Notes under the pieces: model-generated | What the model saw: the letters and a program-made list of their open reading frames with translations, nothing else | The model's database searches: none | What the model was told of the DNA's origin: nothing | Made by a program: the position numbers and the translations under genes | Assembly (NCBI GenBank): GCA_047967505.1 | Contig: CM106540.1 | Length of the DNA stretch: 64,000 nt | Strand: one strand, 5' to 3' | DNA from: Dipteris shenzhenensis | Taxonomy: Eukaryota; Polypodiophyta; Polypodiopsida; Gleicheniales | Shown here: in pieces, positions 33,248 through 44,850 of the stretch | Layout of the letters: each line of letters opens with the position of its first letter | How positions within the stretch are numbered: the first letter of the stretch is position 1

Positions 33248-34520
33248 CTAGTGAAACACATTGTTAGCAATCTTCAAAGTTGCAAGAGGAATGAAATTGG
33301 CACTATGCATGCACTTCTCCACACGGTAGCTGATCTTACCACCATTTAAGGTAAAGTAGAAGGACTCTGACATGCCATCCTCCATGACCAATAGGTGTTC
33401 TCGCACATCCCTTAGAGTCCATTGCGATGTGACATTCACATTCTTGACATCTCCCTCTTCAACATCAATAGACAAACCTACCCTCGTATTGTCTTCATCA
33501 TTAGAGTCTAGGGGAAGCCACCGGCCATTTGTTTTCTTCCAGTGCTTGTACTGAAAAGCTAAATGCAACATTTGGCATGACAAATGGTATCTAATAACCA
33601 CATTGTCTTTACATGCATGACATTGAAACACATCACCCTTTTGGTCAACTGCCCTAGTTCCCTAATTCATCCCAAGTAGAGCATTTTAATCTACATGCTT
33701 GCAGGACCACATAGTTTTTGTTCTATGCATATGTATATTCTGAAATAAAGAAGCAAAAATGTGCAGAGGCATAAACCAAGATAACCTTGCCCATTTGGAT
33801 CCAAATGTAAACTTCATGGCCATGCCCACATCCTTTGCAATCTTGTCCTTGTAAAATTGCAATGTCCACATTGCTGCAATCCATGTCTTGAAGTTGTGGT
33901 GGTGCAATGGTTTGCAGATGGCCATAGCTTGATGATGTCATTGGAGTGATGTATGTTGCATTATACCAATACACCTTCTTCATTTGCAAGGAGGCCAACT
34001 TCTCCCCGGCATGCATTTGCTTACCTAAATCCTCATGAATTGCAGTGAACTTGCCTATGAATGATTCAAATGGTTCCCACTCCTCGAAGGGAAAGCATTT
34101 GCCACCATGAATAAGAGCTCTTAGAAACCAAACACAAAATTTCCAAATGGACTCATTACACTTACAGGTGAAAAAGGTACATAGATAGAAATGCTCACAG
34201 TGTGATGGTATCCTAAATTGATTGAATGATGGAGGAAGCCGCATATCTTTTCCCATGTAAACATGTTGCATTTTTGTGATCCATCCTTTCTTCCCAAACT
34301 TGAACTTCAAGATGCACCCCTTCCACTCATGCAAGATGTCACCTCTCTTGCTCTTGGGAAGCTTATGTGGACCTTTGGCTGATCCTTTCATCACTATCCA
34401 ATCATTTAAGCTGTAGCTACAAGGGATCCACTCATCCAATGCATTTTTGGTGTTGTGGAAGATACAAGAGGTCATATCATTGCATGGTCTTGTAGCCTTT
34501 CTCCTCATCATGCTTGCAGA
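33248..34520 (-). pseudogene. Unknown minus-strand gene with Cys motifs, paired with H3-like gene
   Basis: Minus strand: likely ATG near 34,511 (MMRRKATRPCNDM), because the more upstream Leu/Pro-rich codons are translation of a minisatellite. An open 260-codon stretch runs to 33,723 (DEWIPCSYSLNDW, KLPKSKRGDILHEWKGC, CKGCGHGHE), then a break, then 33,631-33,248 (FQCHACKDNVVIRYHLSCQ, KTNGRWLPLDSNDED, SQWTLRDVREHLL). The C-x2-C pairs could bind zinc. A diverged relative of the second part is on the minus strand at 48,644-48,913. I do not recognise a family; it could be the other half of a transposase system. Confidence 0.5.
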
Positions 34521-34555
34521 GCTTGCAACAGCAAGAATGGGACTCTTACACAAGG

Positions 34556-34746
34556 CAATGCAACTCCAACAGAGGCACAAAAGAGGGAGAAGGAGAGGAC
34601 AGAGTAGCAGCAATAGAGGCATAGGAGAGGGACAGAGCAACAGCAACAGAGGCACAGAAGAGGGACAGAGCAATAGCAACAGAGGCACAGGAGAGGGAGA
34701 AGAAGAGGGACAGAGTAGCTCCAAAAAAGGCACAGGAGAGGGAGAT

Positions 34747-34788
<42 letters not shown>

Positions 34789-34795
34789 CTGCAGT
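34556..34795. repeat. 36-bp minisatellite plus (GA)n
   Basis: Units such as ggagagggacagagcaacagcaacagaggcaca repeat about four times from 34,560 to 34,745, then about 20 GA dinucleotides to 34,790. Open frames across it are low-complexity artefacts. Confidence 0.8.
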
Positions 34796-35218
34796 AAGTA
34801 GGCCAGAGTAGGAGGGAGCAGAGAAAGAGGGGGAAGAGGGAAAATGCATGGGATTTGGTTCAAATCAGGCTAGACCAAAACAGTGGGGGGCAAAGGTCCT
34901 AGAAAGAGGGAGGGGAGAAGAAAAATTTGCCACAATGGCCCTACCATCCCATTGAAGGTAGTTCTAGGCTCATGTGGGGGAAGTGCACGTAGTAGGAGGG
35001 TCAAACATGGGTTAAGAGGGGGGGGATGGTTTGGGTGGTCCCTAGTGTAAGGGGAGCAACCAATAGGGGCTCTCTGTAGGCCTACCCACCCTCCACCTCA
35101 ACATACCATTGCCCCACACATTCTAGCACTCTCATTAGTACACCTCAAATCACTCTCTAATCCCTTGAAATCAGGAAACACTAATTGGAGGCCCTTTTGA
35201 GACCCCAATTCTCCCCTA
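34796..35218. other. No gene seen; right edge of the 21.8 kb block
   Basis: Mixed purine-rich then ordinary sequence without coding signal. The palindrome arm resumes at atcaaactccttgag (35,219). I searched for a terminal inverted repeat with the left edge (15,816) and saw none. Confidence 0.4.
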
Positions 35219-36131
35219 ATCAAACTCCTTGAGTGTGAGCTATACTCCTTTCATGTGCACATTGCCTGCAATCATTGGCCTTGGGGTATTTGGGGATTAA
35301 ACTCTCTAAGCTTGTCCATTGAAGTAGATCATGAAGCCTAGTCACCTCTAATCACTGATTACCCTGCACTCGGTGACTGTACTCTGTGGAAGTTAACAAT
35401 CTCATAAGATGGACATGATGCCCCTAACAAGAATAATAATAGATCAGCCTTTTGAGAAAAGGGGCATAGATTCTAATGGTTTTGTAAGCCCAGTAGCTAA
35501 GGGAATGGGAACTAGATATGTCATCCTAGCTACTGATTATTTTACTAAATGGGTGGAGGGTCGGGATACAAAGAAAGTTGATGCAAGGTCCACAACTAAA
35601 TTTTTATATGTTCACAAGTAATCACATGGTTCGGATGTCCCTGAGAACTAGTTACTAAACAAGGAACCCATTTCCTCAATGAAACAACAGCGATCCTGAC
35701 TAGTGGATTCATGATCATATATAGGAAATCCATGCCATATTACCCTAGAGAAAATGGCCTAGCTGAAAGATTAATAACAAGTGCTACATGAATATAACTT
35801 GCACAATCTCATCATAGCATTGTGGGCCTACTAAACATCATATAAAGTGGCAACCAATGGCACCCCCTTCAACTTAGCCTTCGAGGTAGAGGTAGTTATG
35901 CCAATGGAGTACGTACTACCTAGCCTATGTATTGCGGTTAAAGAGAGGCTCAACAAAAATGCCTTACCTAAGTCTCACTAATCTGGAATGGCTAGATGAT
36001 ACAAGAATGTTTGAGTGTATTGCTTGTGACTGGAGAAGGCAAGGAGAAAAAAATGGTTCAAATGCAATCCAAGCAAAGGGACTTAAAAGAAGGGGACTTA
36101 GAACTTCTTTATAGCATTTGTAACACCAAGC
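35219..36131 (+). pseudogene. Right palindrome arm, second part: LTR end and integrase relic
   Basis: 35,219-35,398 mirrors 5,828-5,998 (outer end of the LTR). From 35,399 an integrase relic runs on the plus strand: MDMMPLTRIIIDQPFEKRGID at 35,409, TDYFTKWVEGRD and TTKFLY, then broken through SMPYYPRENGLAE (the catalytic Glu is still present, near 35,750-35,770). It reaches CNTKP at 36,131, where the MITE starts. It continues at 41,584. Confidence 0.85.
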
Positions 36132-36145
36132 CTCGGGGGGGTCAC

Positions 36146-36498
36146 TGTTGAGATATCGAGCTCCACTCGAGATATGCCAGGGTGACCGTTGTGTACTTAT
36201 GTCACCGACTTGTTAGCTGGAGATGCGGTTGGTACACCGCCCACAAAAAATAGCTGGATGACAGCTATCCTTATCTACACTAGTTCGTGGCTCAGTTAGT
36301 ATGCCACCTTAGTTAGTTGAGTTTGGTTTTGAGACCCACATATAGGGTTCTTCTATTTCTTTGTATTAGAGTTCTTTTGGCTTTCACAACTAAGAAGAGG
36401 AAAATTGTTTGCAGCCTCCACCTTTGTGTGTATTTCCCCATTGTGCATGTGAGAAAGCCGCAAGTGAGACTCCTTCCCTCTCTCCCACAATCTTCACA
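36146..36498 (+). repeat. 5' LTR of copia-3
   Basis: 353 bases, TGTTGAGATATCGAGCTCC ... ATCTTCACA, followed directly by the TGGTATCAGAGCC primer site at 36,499-36,511. Confidence 0.93.
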
Positions 36499-37043
36499 TG
36501 GTATCAGAGCCTTGTTCGTGGTAAGGAGCTCAAGAAATCAAGCCAAGTTCGTGGTGTCCTGGTAAGAGGACCAGTGTTGCTTTCCTATTTCGAGTTTGGG
36601 AGCAAATCTCTGCAGGTAGCACAGCCAGAAGTGCAAAAGTACACTGTTTCAGATTGAGACGCCCTTCGCGGTGTGGCGAGAGCGCAGTATATGCTGCGGG
36701 TAAGGGCAAAGCCCTTAGTGACAATATTTTTCTGATTTGAGGCCGTTTCGGGGCCCGTTTTGAAGGCGGAAGTTCTTCACAGGCACTCAAAAAAAGGCCC
36801 TGTTTTTTGTTGTGCGACCACTGCGCGGCTAGTCGGTGGAAAGTTGCTGCAGAAATTGCATCGTATGCCTGTGTGCAGAGATATTGGGAGTTGCAGATTC
36901 ATGCTTGTTGCCTGTTGATGCAAAATCGTCACTAGGAAGTGACTGTGTGGTGAAATACCACTTTCGTCAGTTTTGCAGATCTGCCCGTGTGAGGCAAAAG
37001 CTGTGTTTTTTTGCAGTGACAGAATATTTTGCAGTGTTCTGTA

Positions 37044-38075
37044 ATGGCATCTGATTCTCTTTCACAAATTGTCACTGAAAAGCTTGACAAGAACAACTTC
37101 CAGGCATGGAAGTTTAGAATGACGAATTTCTTGATGGGAAAAGGCTATTGGGAATTCATTACAGGAAATGAAGAAGAACCTGTTCTTCCTAATGTTCCCA
37201 GTCAACAGGGAATGCAGGCATTCAAAGGATGGCATGAGAGAGCCAGGAAAGTTATGTACTGGCTGTCTATCAGTATTTCAGACTCCATGATTGTGCATAT
37301 TCAAGATGCAAGTACGCCAAAGGAGGCATGGGATACTTTGGCAAAAATGTACAGCACAAATACGCAAGCCAGGAAAATGCAACTCAAACAGGAGTTGCAC
37401 AATGTGCAGAGAGAAAATTTGAGCATAAATGACTACCACATGAAAGTGAAGAAAATTGCAAATGCACTTGCTTCCATTGGGTTGCCAGTGGATGATGATG
37501 ATTTGGTTTCTGTGACCTTGAATGGTCTAGGAAAGGATTATGCACAGTCTCGGACATCCATTGCCGTCCGTGAAAAATTACCTGATTTTGAGGAGCTGAT
37601 TGCTCTTCTAATTTCTGAAGAGCAGAGAAATGGTGGTGCATCTTCTTCAGCAGGAACTTCAAAAGAAACTGTCTTCTACTCAAATGCTGGCAGAGGTAGA
37701 GGTAGAGGTAGAGGAGGCCGATCTGCAGGCCGTGGTAGAAATCAGAATATGCAGCAAACATAAGAACACCAGTCCTATGCAGGAGGACGTGGTAACTCTA
37801 GAGGCAGGGGGAGCCAAAGAGGCCGTGGTGGATGGCAGAGAAGTCAAAATGCAAACAGCAATGTTGAATGCTACTATTGTGGCAAAATGGGTCATATGGC
37901 TAAGGACTGCTACAAAAAGCAGAATGACATTATGAATGGAAAATTGCAGCAAGGCAATTATGCATCTTCTAGCAGGCAGGGTGATGACAGAAATGAGCAT
38001 CTATTTATGGTGTAGCATATGACCAATTCTGTAACAAGTGCAGAAGAAAGCAATGATGTGTGGTAAGTGCAGCAA
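37044..38075 (+). pseudogene. Copia-3 gag with protease deleted
   Basis: ATG at 37,044 (MASDSLSQIVTEKL; the upstream in-frame ATG at 37,029 is in the leader of other copies). The gag core is intact to a TAA at 37,761 (CAA to TAA). Beyond it the knuckle CYYCGKMGHMAKDCYKK lies near 37,865-37,915. At about 38,066 the sequence jumps from NDVW to AAMFAHG, losing about 360 bases that in copia-4 encode protease. Confidence 0.88.
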
Positions 38076-39813
38076 TGTTTGCACATGGGACCGGTGTAGT
38101 TGCAGATATTGATATCTGGCACAAACGCATTGGTTATGTTAATATACAACGACTTAAATCAATGCAAGCCCAAAATATTGTTGTAGGATTGCCTAAATTC
38201 AAGGTTGCAGAAATGCACAAGGTTTGTGAAGCCTGTCAATTTGGGAAACAGGCAAGGAAACCTTTTCCTAGGCATGTTCAAGAGAGTAAAAAGCCATTGG
38301 AATTAATCCACTCTGATGTGTGGACTACAAAAGCTGCATCTATTGGAGGCTGTCACTGTTTTGTCACATTTATTAATGACTTCAGCAGAAAACTGTGGGT
38401 GTATTTTATGAAAAAGAAAAGTGAAGTGTTTGGGCACTTCAAAGCTTTCAAAGCTATGGTTGAAAAAGAAACAGGCCTGCAAATAAAATGCCTAAGGTCA
38501 GATGGAGGGGGAGAGTACCTCTCAAATGAGTTTGCAAGGTTCTTGCAGGAGCATGGTATAAAGCAGCAATATTCATGCAGTCATACCCCACAGCAAAATG
38601 GAATTGCAGAAAGAAAAAATAGGCATATTGGAGAGGTATCTCGGGCTATGCTAAATGAAAAAGATCTACCAGATTATTATTGGGCTGAAGCAGTTGCTAC
38701 TGCAGTATGAACAAGACTCCCACTACAGCAATACATGGCATGATGCCAGAGGAGATGTATACTGGTAGGAAACCAAATATTTCTCATTTGAAGATTTTTG
38801 GTTGCATTGCTTATGTCCATGTGCCAGATGAGTTGAGGTCCAAGTTGGATCCAAAAGCTGAGAAGTGCGTCTTTATTGGTTATTCTCTGCAGCAGAAAGG
38901 GTATAGATGCTATAACCCTTCTACACGTAAGTTCACAGTGAGCAGAGATGTTGTTTTTGATGAGATGAACAGTTGGTATAAACCAGTAAATGTGATGATT
39001 GATGTAGATGCACAAAATGGTAATGCTGCACAGAATGCACAGCAGCAATCACAAAATATCAGTGGACCTGGAGTGTCCTCTACCAGTGGTTCACATACTT
39101 CGCCATGGATAGGCAGATTGAGATCAGAAGAATCCCCTCAAAGCAATGCAGAGAATGGTACGCAGGTATCACAAAAAGGAAAAGAGAAGGTAGATCAGCC
39201 CATGTTTGATGTGAATGCAGGTCACTCTTGTGTGGATGGTGAATCCAGTGGCTCAAAACAGAGCATTGATGATGAGTTGGGTATTCCTTCTGTCATTACA
39301 CCTGGAGTAAGGAAGACCAGGGATGTTTTGAGAGCACCTGGAAGTGAGCCTATTTTGTGCAGGTCTACCAGGGTTAGGTATCCTGTGGATAGGCTGAAAT
39401 ATGATGGATTTACAGCCATTCACTATGCCTATATGGTCAAAGTGATACAGGAACCAGAACCCACTTCTTTTGAGCAAGCCCTGGGAAATGAAAAATGGGA
39501 GAAAGCCATGGATGAAGAAATGGATGCCTTGGATGCTAATGCTACATGGGAATTGGTGCCTTTGCCTAAAGCCAAGAATGCAATTGGCTGTAAGTGGGTT
39601 TATAAGATCAAGCACAATGCAGATGGTTCTGTGAATAGATACAAGGCAAGATTAGTTGTCAAGGGGTATGCACAAACATATGGCATTGATTATGAAGAAA
39701 CTTTCAGCCCGGTTGCAAGGATGGAAACCGTAAGAGCAGCCATTGCTATGGCTGCATCAAAGGGATGGTCTTTACATCAGATGGATGTAAAAGAATGCCT
39801 TCTTGCATGGTGA
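38060..39813 (+). pseudogene. Copia-3 integrase and start of reverse transcriptase
   Basis: 38,060-38,710: GAG-pre-integrase (IWHKRIGYVNIQRLKSM) and integrase core (LELIHSDVWTT, LRSDGGGEYLS, QQNGIAERK: all three acidic residues kept). A short deletion at 38,707 shifts the frame; 38,707-39,813 continues through GCIAYVHVPDELR to reverse transcriptase [14 protein letters not shown] and [13 protein letters not shown]. An extra A near 39,790 (GATGTAAAAGAATGCC) shifts the frame again. Confidence 0.88.
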
Positions 39814-41034
39814 TTTGCAAGAAGAGGTCTTTATGGAGCAGCCAGTAGGTTATGTTCATGCTATTCATCCAGAGTTTGTTTGCAGGTTGAAGAAAGCCTT
39901 GTATGGCTTGAAGCAAGCACCGAGAGCATGGTCTAACAAGATAGGACAATATCTTGTCGCTATTGGCTTTCAGATTTCCAAGGTAGATTTCTCACTCTAT
40001 GTGAGAAAAATAGAGAAAGGGATTATGCTGCTGGTCATTTATGTTGATGATTTGATCATCACAGGTGATAGTGATGAAGATATCCTTCATGTGAAAATGC
40101 TATTGAGGCAGAAGTTTGAGATGAAGGATTTGGGAGAGCTGCGTTATTTCTTGGGCATTGAGGTGATTAGATCACCAAGTGGGATACAGCTCTTGCAGAG
40201 GCAGTATGGATTGGACATGCTATCCAAATATGGAATGACAGGCTGTAAGTCTATTTCAGTTCCTTTGGAGTAGAATGTGAAGCTGAGCACAGATGCAGGT
40301 GAGCTTCTGGAAGACCCTACTATGTACAGACGCATAGTAGGAAGTTTGATTTACATGACTATTACCAGGCCAGATTTGAGCTATGCTGTTGGGTTGGTAA
40401 GTCAGTTTATGCAGGCTCCAAGGAAACCGCATTTGGATGCGGCTAGACGCATACTCAGGTATGTGAAGTCCACATTGCAGTATGGACTATTTTATGAGGT
40501 TGGGGTTCAGATACAGTTGCATGGATACACTGATGCTGATTGGGCTAGTAGTATTTCTGATAGACGATCTATCAGTGGATATGTGTTCTCTTTTGGGAGT
40601 GCTGCAATCACTTGGAGCAGCAAGAAACAGCCTACAGTTGCCTTGTCGAGCACAGAGGCTGAGTACAGGGGTGTAGCAATGGCTGCATGTGAGGTAGCTT
40701 GGCTGCATAAGCTACTCTATGATATGCATCAGATGGGCCAGTTGTCATTTATTGTGACAACATGAGCAGTATACACTTGGCAAAGAACCCAGTCTTTCAT
40801 GCTAGAACAAAGCACATTGAGGTGCATTATCACTATGTGCGGGAGAAAGTGTTACTAGGTCTTATTGATCTAGTTTATGTCAGCACAGAGGATCAGGTAG
40901 TTGACATATTCACGAAAGCATTGGGTGCAGAGAAGCTGCGCAAGGTCAGAGACCTGCTTGGTGTGCAGGATTTGGGATTGAGCTCGAGGGGGAGTGTTGA
41001 GATATCGAGCTCCACTCGAGATATGCCAGGGTGA
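39803..41034 (+). pseudogene. Copia-3 reverse transcriptase end and RNase H
   Basis: 39,803-40,273 contains the catalytic IYVDDLIITG near 40,036-40,070 and ends at a TAG (40,271) where copia-2 has CAG. 40,277-40,765 and 40,762-41,034 carry RNase H motifs YTDADWASSISDRRSISGY, STEAEYRGVA and HARTKHIEVHYHYVRE, split by one frameshift near 40,735. Confidence 0.88.
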
Positions 41035-41339
41035 CTGTTGTGTACTTATGTCACCGACTTGTTAGCTGGAGATGCGGTTGGTACACCGCCCACAAATAAT
41101 AGCTGGATGACATCTATCCTTATCTACACTAGTCAGTTAGTATGCCACCTTAGTTAGTTGAGTTTGGTTTTGAGACCCACATATAGGGTTCTTATATTTC
41201 TTTGTATTAGAGTTCTTTTGGCTTTCACAACTAAGAAGAGGAAAACTGTTTTCAGCCTCCACCTTTGTGTGAATTCCCCCATTGTGCATGTGAGAAAGCC
41301 ACAAGTGAGACTCCTTCCCTCTCTCCGACAATCTTCATA
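40995..41339 (+). repeat. 3' LTR of copia-3
   Basis: 345 bases; lacks 8 bases (ttcgtggc) present in the 5' LTR. Preceded by the polypurine tract CGAGGGGGAG. Confidence 0.93.
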
Positions 41340-41583
41340 GTCACTATGTATAAACCCTCAATATCACGTGCGTTCAAGGCCTATTTGTAAAATCCCTTAT
41401 CTGTAATTTTTCCATTAATAAAATGTACCCTTTTTCTATATAAATCTGTAAATTTTTCCCAAAATCAATTTAAATACTCCCTTATGTAAATTAATTTCTG
41501 TAAAATTTAGATATTAAAAATATCCTTCTGTTGAACTCATGTGATAGGGTTACATATGATGACTGACCCCCCGAGCACCGAGC

Positions 41584-41830
41584 ACAAACTTAAATATAGG
41601 GGCAGAGGTCCTTACTGCATAGTGGAGATAACTGCACAAGGCCCATGTAGAATAGCCACCCTAGATGGGGTCGAGATGGATGCCTACTTTAATGGTAGCA
41701 AACTAAAAGGAGATTATTCTCCCCTTACTCTACAGTCTCTCCAAGCCACATACACCATGAGAAAGAGCTTAAAGCCAAGGTATCATGGATGAAACGATAG
41801 GCCATCGAAGAGGCCAGGATATGTAATGCT
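41584..41830 (+). pseudogene. Integrase C-terminal remnant beyond the MITE
   Basis: Continues the 35,399-36,131 integrase: HKLKYRGRGPYCIVEITAQG, then CRIATLDGVEMDAYFNGSKLKGDYSPLTL, matching the C-terminus of the copy B integrase (10,080-10,240). The left arm diverges from it after about 5,090, so this marks the outer limit of the palindrome. Confidence 0.85.
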
Positions 41831-41934
41831 AAAGTCAAACAAAGGAAACAAATGTCTCTATTTATGGCTATAGTAGAACTCCTAGGCCCGTCGAACACGT
41901 CTGATCCCCAAAAATCCTGGAGCAAGATCTACTT

Positions 41935-42032
41935 GATCTCTCTCTCTCCCTAACTCCCACTCTCTCTGTCTGTCTCTCTCTCTCTTAAACTTGCCAACAA
42001 GTTCCCCCTTCTCTCTCTTTGCCTACCCCTCG

Positions 42033-42092
<60 letters not shown>

Positions 42093-42269
42093 CTCTCCAG
42101 CAAGATCATTCCCTCTCTCCCTCTATGTCTACTTGATCTCTTTCTCCCTATCTCCCACTCTCTCTGTCTCTCTCTTTCTGTCAGGCTCTCCAACAAGATC
42201 CCCCCCTCTCTCTCTCACCTCCCACCCCCACCCCCTCTCTCCCTCTCCCTCTACTTGATCTCTCTCCCC

Positions 42270-42312
<43 letters not shown>

Positions 42313-42375
42313 TTGTGTGTCAAGCTCTCCAGCAAGATCACCCCCCTCTCTCTCTACCTCCACCCCCTCCTCCCT

Positions 42376-42442
<67 letters not shown>

Positions 42443-42523
42443 CCCCCTCCACTCTCTCCCTCTCCTTATACTTGTGTGTGTGTGTGAGAGAGAGAGAGAG
42501 TGTGTGTGTGTGTGTGAGGGCGT

Positions 42524-42554
<31 letters not shown>

Positions 42555-42624
42555 GTAGCATCACATGCACACATAGAAACACACAAAGAGTAAGATGAAG
42601 AGCGAGTATCATGACACACACACC

Positions 42625-42686
<62 letters not shown>

Positions 42687-42690
42687 ATTC
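41935..42690. repeat. Long (CT)n then (GT)n/(GA)n microsatellite
   Basis: Mostly CT dinucleotides from 41,935 to 42,460 interspersed with gctctccagcaagatc phrases (42,105, 42,190, 42,325: a degenerate longer unit). Then GT and GA runs to 42,690. Predicted Ser/Leu or Arg/Glu proteins here are artefacts. Confidence 0.9.
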
Positions 42691-43367
42691 TCTTCCATTG
42701 TGGTGTGGAGAATCGACAGTGGGTGGGCGTCGAAATGAAACTCGAAATTGGCATGGAAACTTGACAGTAGCAAGGTGTGGAAATTCGAGCGGTAGTGGCT
42801 TGAGTCTCTCCAAGAAAAACAACCGAGGAAGATATAATTAAAGCAAACTCTTGACCGTTGGGGGGAGATACAACAAGTTTTGGGACTACTTTCGAGGCAC
42901 AAGTGCGATCACTAAATACAATCTAATATTCCTTGAAAGATGCGATGCACATACTATTTTTATCCAACGACTCCTTTATTGACATAAACATCTATTTTAG
43001 TCAACCATTCCTTTATTACCATAAACGACTCCTCTCCATCCATTCTGGCAAGGAGCTTCTTGATCTATATAACATCAATATAAGTGACGAAGTCCGTCTC
43101 AATCCATTTGACTGCTCTCCATCCATTTGCTTCCTCTCCATCCGTTCGCCTCCTCTCCATCCATTGAAGTCGTCCTCCTCTCCATCCGTTGGCTTCCAGG
43201 TTCTCTCTCTCTCTTGCTCACTCGCTCTATATATATATATATTTAAACAGGAGAAGGTCATTAGGGGGGAGAAGAAGAAGACGAACAAGAGGGAGGAAAG
43301 GGGGGGTTAAGGCAGGGCATGCTTTTTGGTTCTCTTTTGTTTCGACGGTTGAGCTACGATAGAGCTT

Positions 43368-43368
<1 letters not shown>
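42691..43368. other. No gene seen between microsatellites
   Basis: Ordinary-composition sequence with a short CTCTCCATCCATT/G repeat (about 43,115-43,195, five units of about 20 bases) and a (TA)n at 43,230. No supportable coding region. Confidence 0.5.
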
Positions 43369-44030
<662 letters not shown>

Positions 44031-44352
44031 TGGGAGGGAGATTTGAGAGGGAGAGAAGTGAGGGACAGTTAGAGAAATGACAACTCGGGTGAACTGAGAG
44101 AGAGAGAGATAGAGACAGAGAGATAGAGAGATAGAGAGATAGAGAGAGAGACACGTATAGAGAACTAAAAGAGGTTGAGGTGAGAGGGAGAGAAGTAAGG
44201 TTCAGACAAAAAAATGAGAGAAGGATAACTGAGAGAGAACTCTGAGAGAGAGTCTCACTTCTACCTCTCACTTCCTCTCAATTCTCCCTCCTAGTTTTCT
44301 CCATATCCCTCTCTTTCTCTCTCTTTTTCTCTGAGTTTTGTCTATCTACCTA

Positions 44353-44391
<39 letters not shown>

Positions 44392-44495
44392 GTGTGGCAA
44401 TTATCCCTCTCTAATTTATGTGTATGCTGCTCACTTCTGTTTTTCTGCATGTCTTCCTCTCTCTCTCTCTCATTTCTCTATCAATTCTCCCTGCC

Positions 44496-44531
<36 letters not shown>

Positions 44532-44575
44532 CAGTCCCTAACTTCTCTTTATCTCTCATTTCTCTATCACTTCTT

Positions 44576-44608
<33 letters not shown>

Positions 44609-44771
44609 ACACACCATTGCACAGTGTACAAATGAAAGCAATATTGAGGGTTAGGAATTTCCCAACCCTCAATATTGCTTTCATTTGTACCTCTCTCCCC
44701 CCCCCCCCTCTCTCTCTCTCTCTCTGTCTCTGTCTCTCTCTCTCAGTTTTGCCTCTCGGTCCTCTCTCTCA

Positions 44772-44819
<48 letters not shown>

Positions 44820-44850
44820 TCTCTGTCTCTCTCTCTGATGTTGAGTGTCA
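44031..44850. repeat. (GA)n to (CT)n transition and long (CT)n
   Basis: Purine-rich GA repeats to about 44,250, then pyrimidine-rich CT repeats with C8-11 runs (44,495, 44,575, 44,698) to 44,838. Together with the preceding block this makes an approximately mirrored purine-pyrimidine domain. Confidence 0.85.
44626..44690. repeat. Perfect 27-bp stem hairpin within (CT)n
   Basis: gtacaaatgaaagcaata... pairs perfectly over 27 bases with ...tattgctttcatttgtac around an 11-base loop aggaatttccc. Its sequence is clearly related to the 43,868 hairpin, base for base in most of the stem. Confidence 0.93.

Larger units (their letters stand above)
36146..41339 (+). mobile_element. Copia-3: Ty1/copia element (type B), TSD GTCAC
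   Basis: LTRs 36,146-36,498 and 40,995-41,339, TSD GTCAC at 36,141-36,145 and 41,340-41,344. The LTRs differ by about 11 substitutions and an 8-base deletion (about 3%). The last LTR bases are CATA instead of CACA. Internally the protease region is deleted (junction near 38,068) and there are several frameshifts and nonsense codons, so it is non-autonomous. Confidence 0.95.
36132..41575. mobile_element. 246-bp-type MITE, copy 1, interrupted by copia-3
   Basis: Left end CTCGGGGGGGTCA at 36,132, right end TGACCCCCCGAG at 41,564-41,575. Flanked by near-perfect 8-base target duplications CACCAAGC (36,124-36,131) and CACCGAGC (41,576-41,583). Removing copia-3 and one GTCAC leaves 245 bases, matching the second copy at 50,636-50,881 (246 bases). 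The empty site is preserved in the left palindrome arm (caccaagcacaaaatt). No coding capacity. The 8-base duplication suggests a hAT-type transposase; the TIR is not one I recognise. Confidence 0.9.

Noticed and set aside
34546-34863. Leu/Pro/Ser-rich N-terminus for the minus-strand gene starting at 34,733
   Set aside because: It is translation of a 36-bp minisatellite and (GA)n. The gene more likely starts near MMRRKATRP at about 34,511.
15816-35218. Terminal inverted repeats for the 21.8 kb block
   Set aside because: Comparing gtttattgagcatctcc at the left with the complement of the last bases before 35,219 showed no convincing match, so no TIR is claimed.
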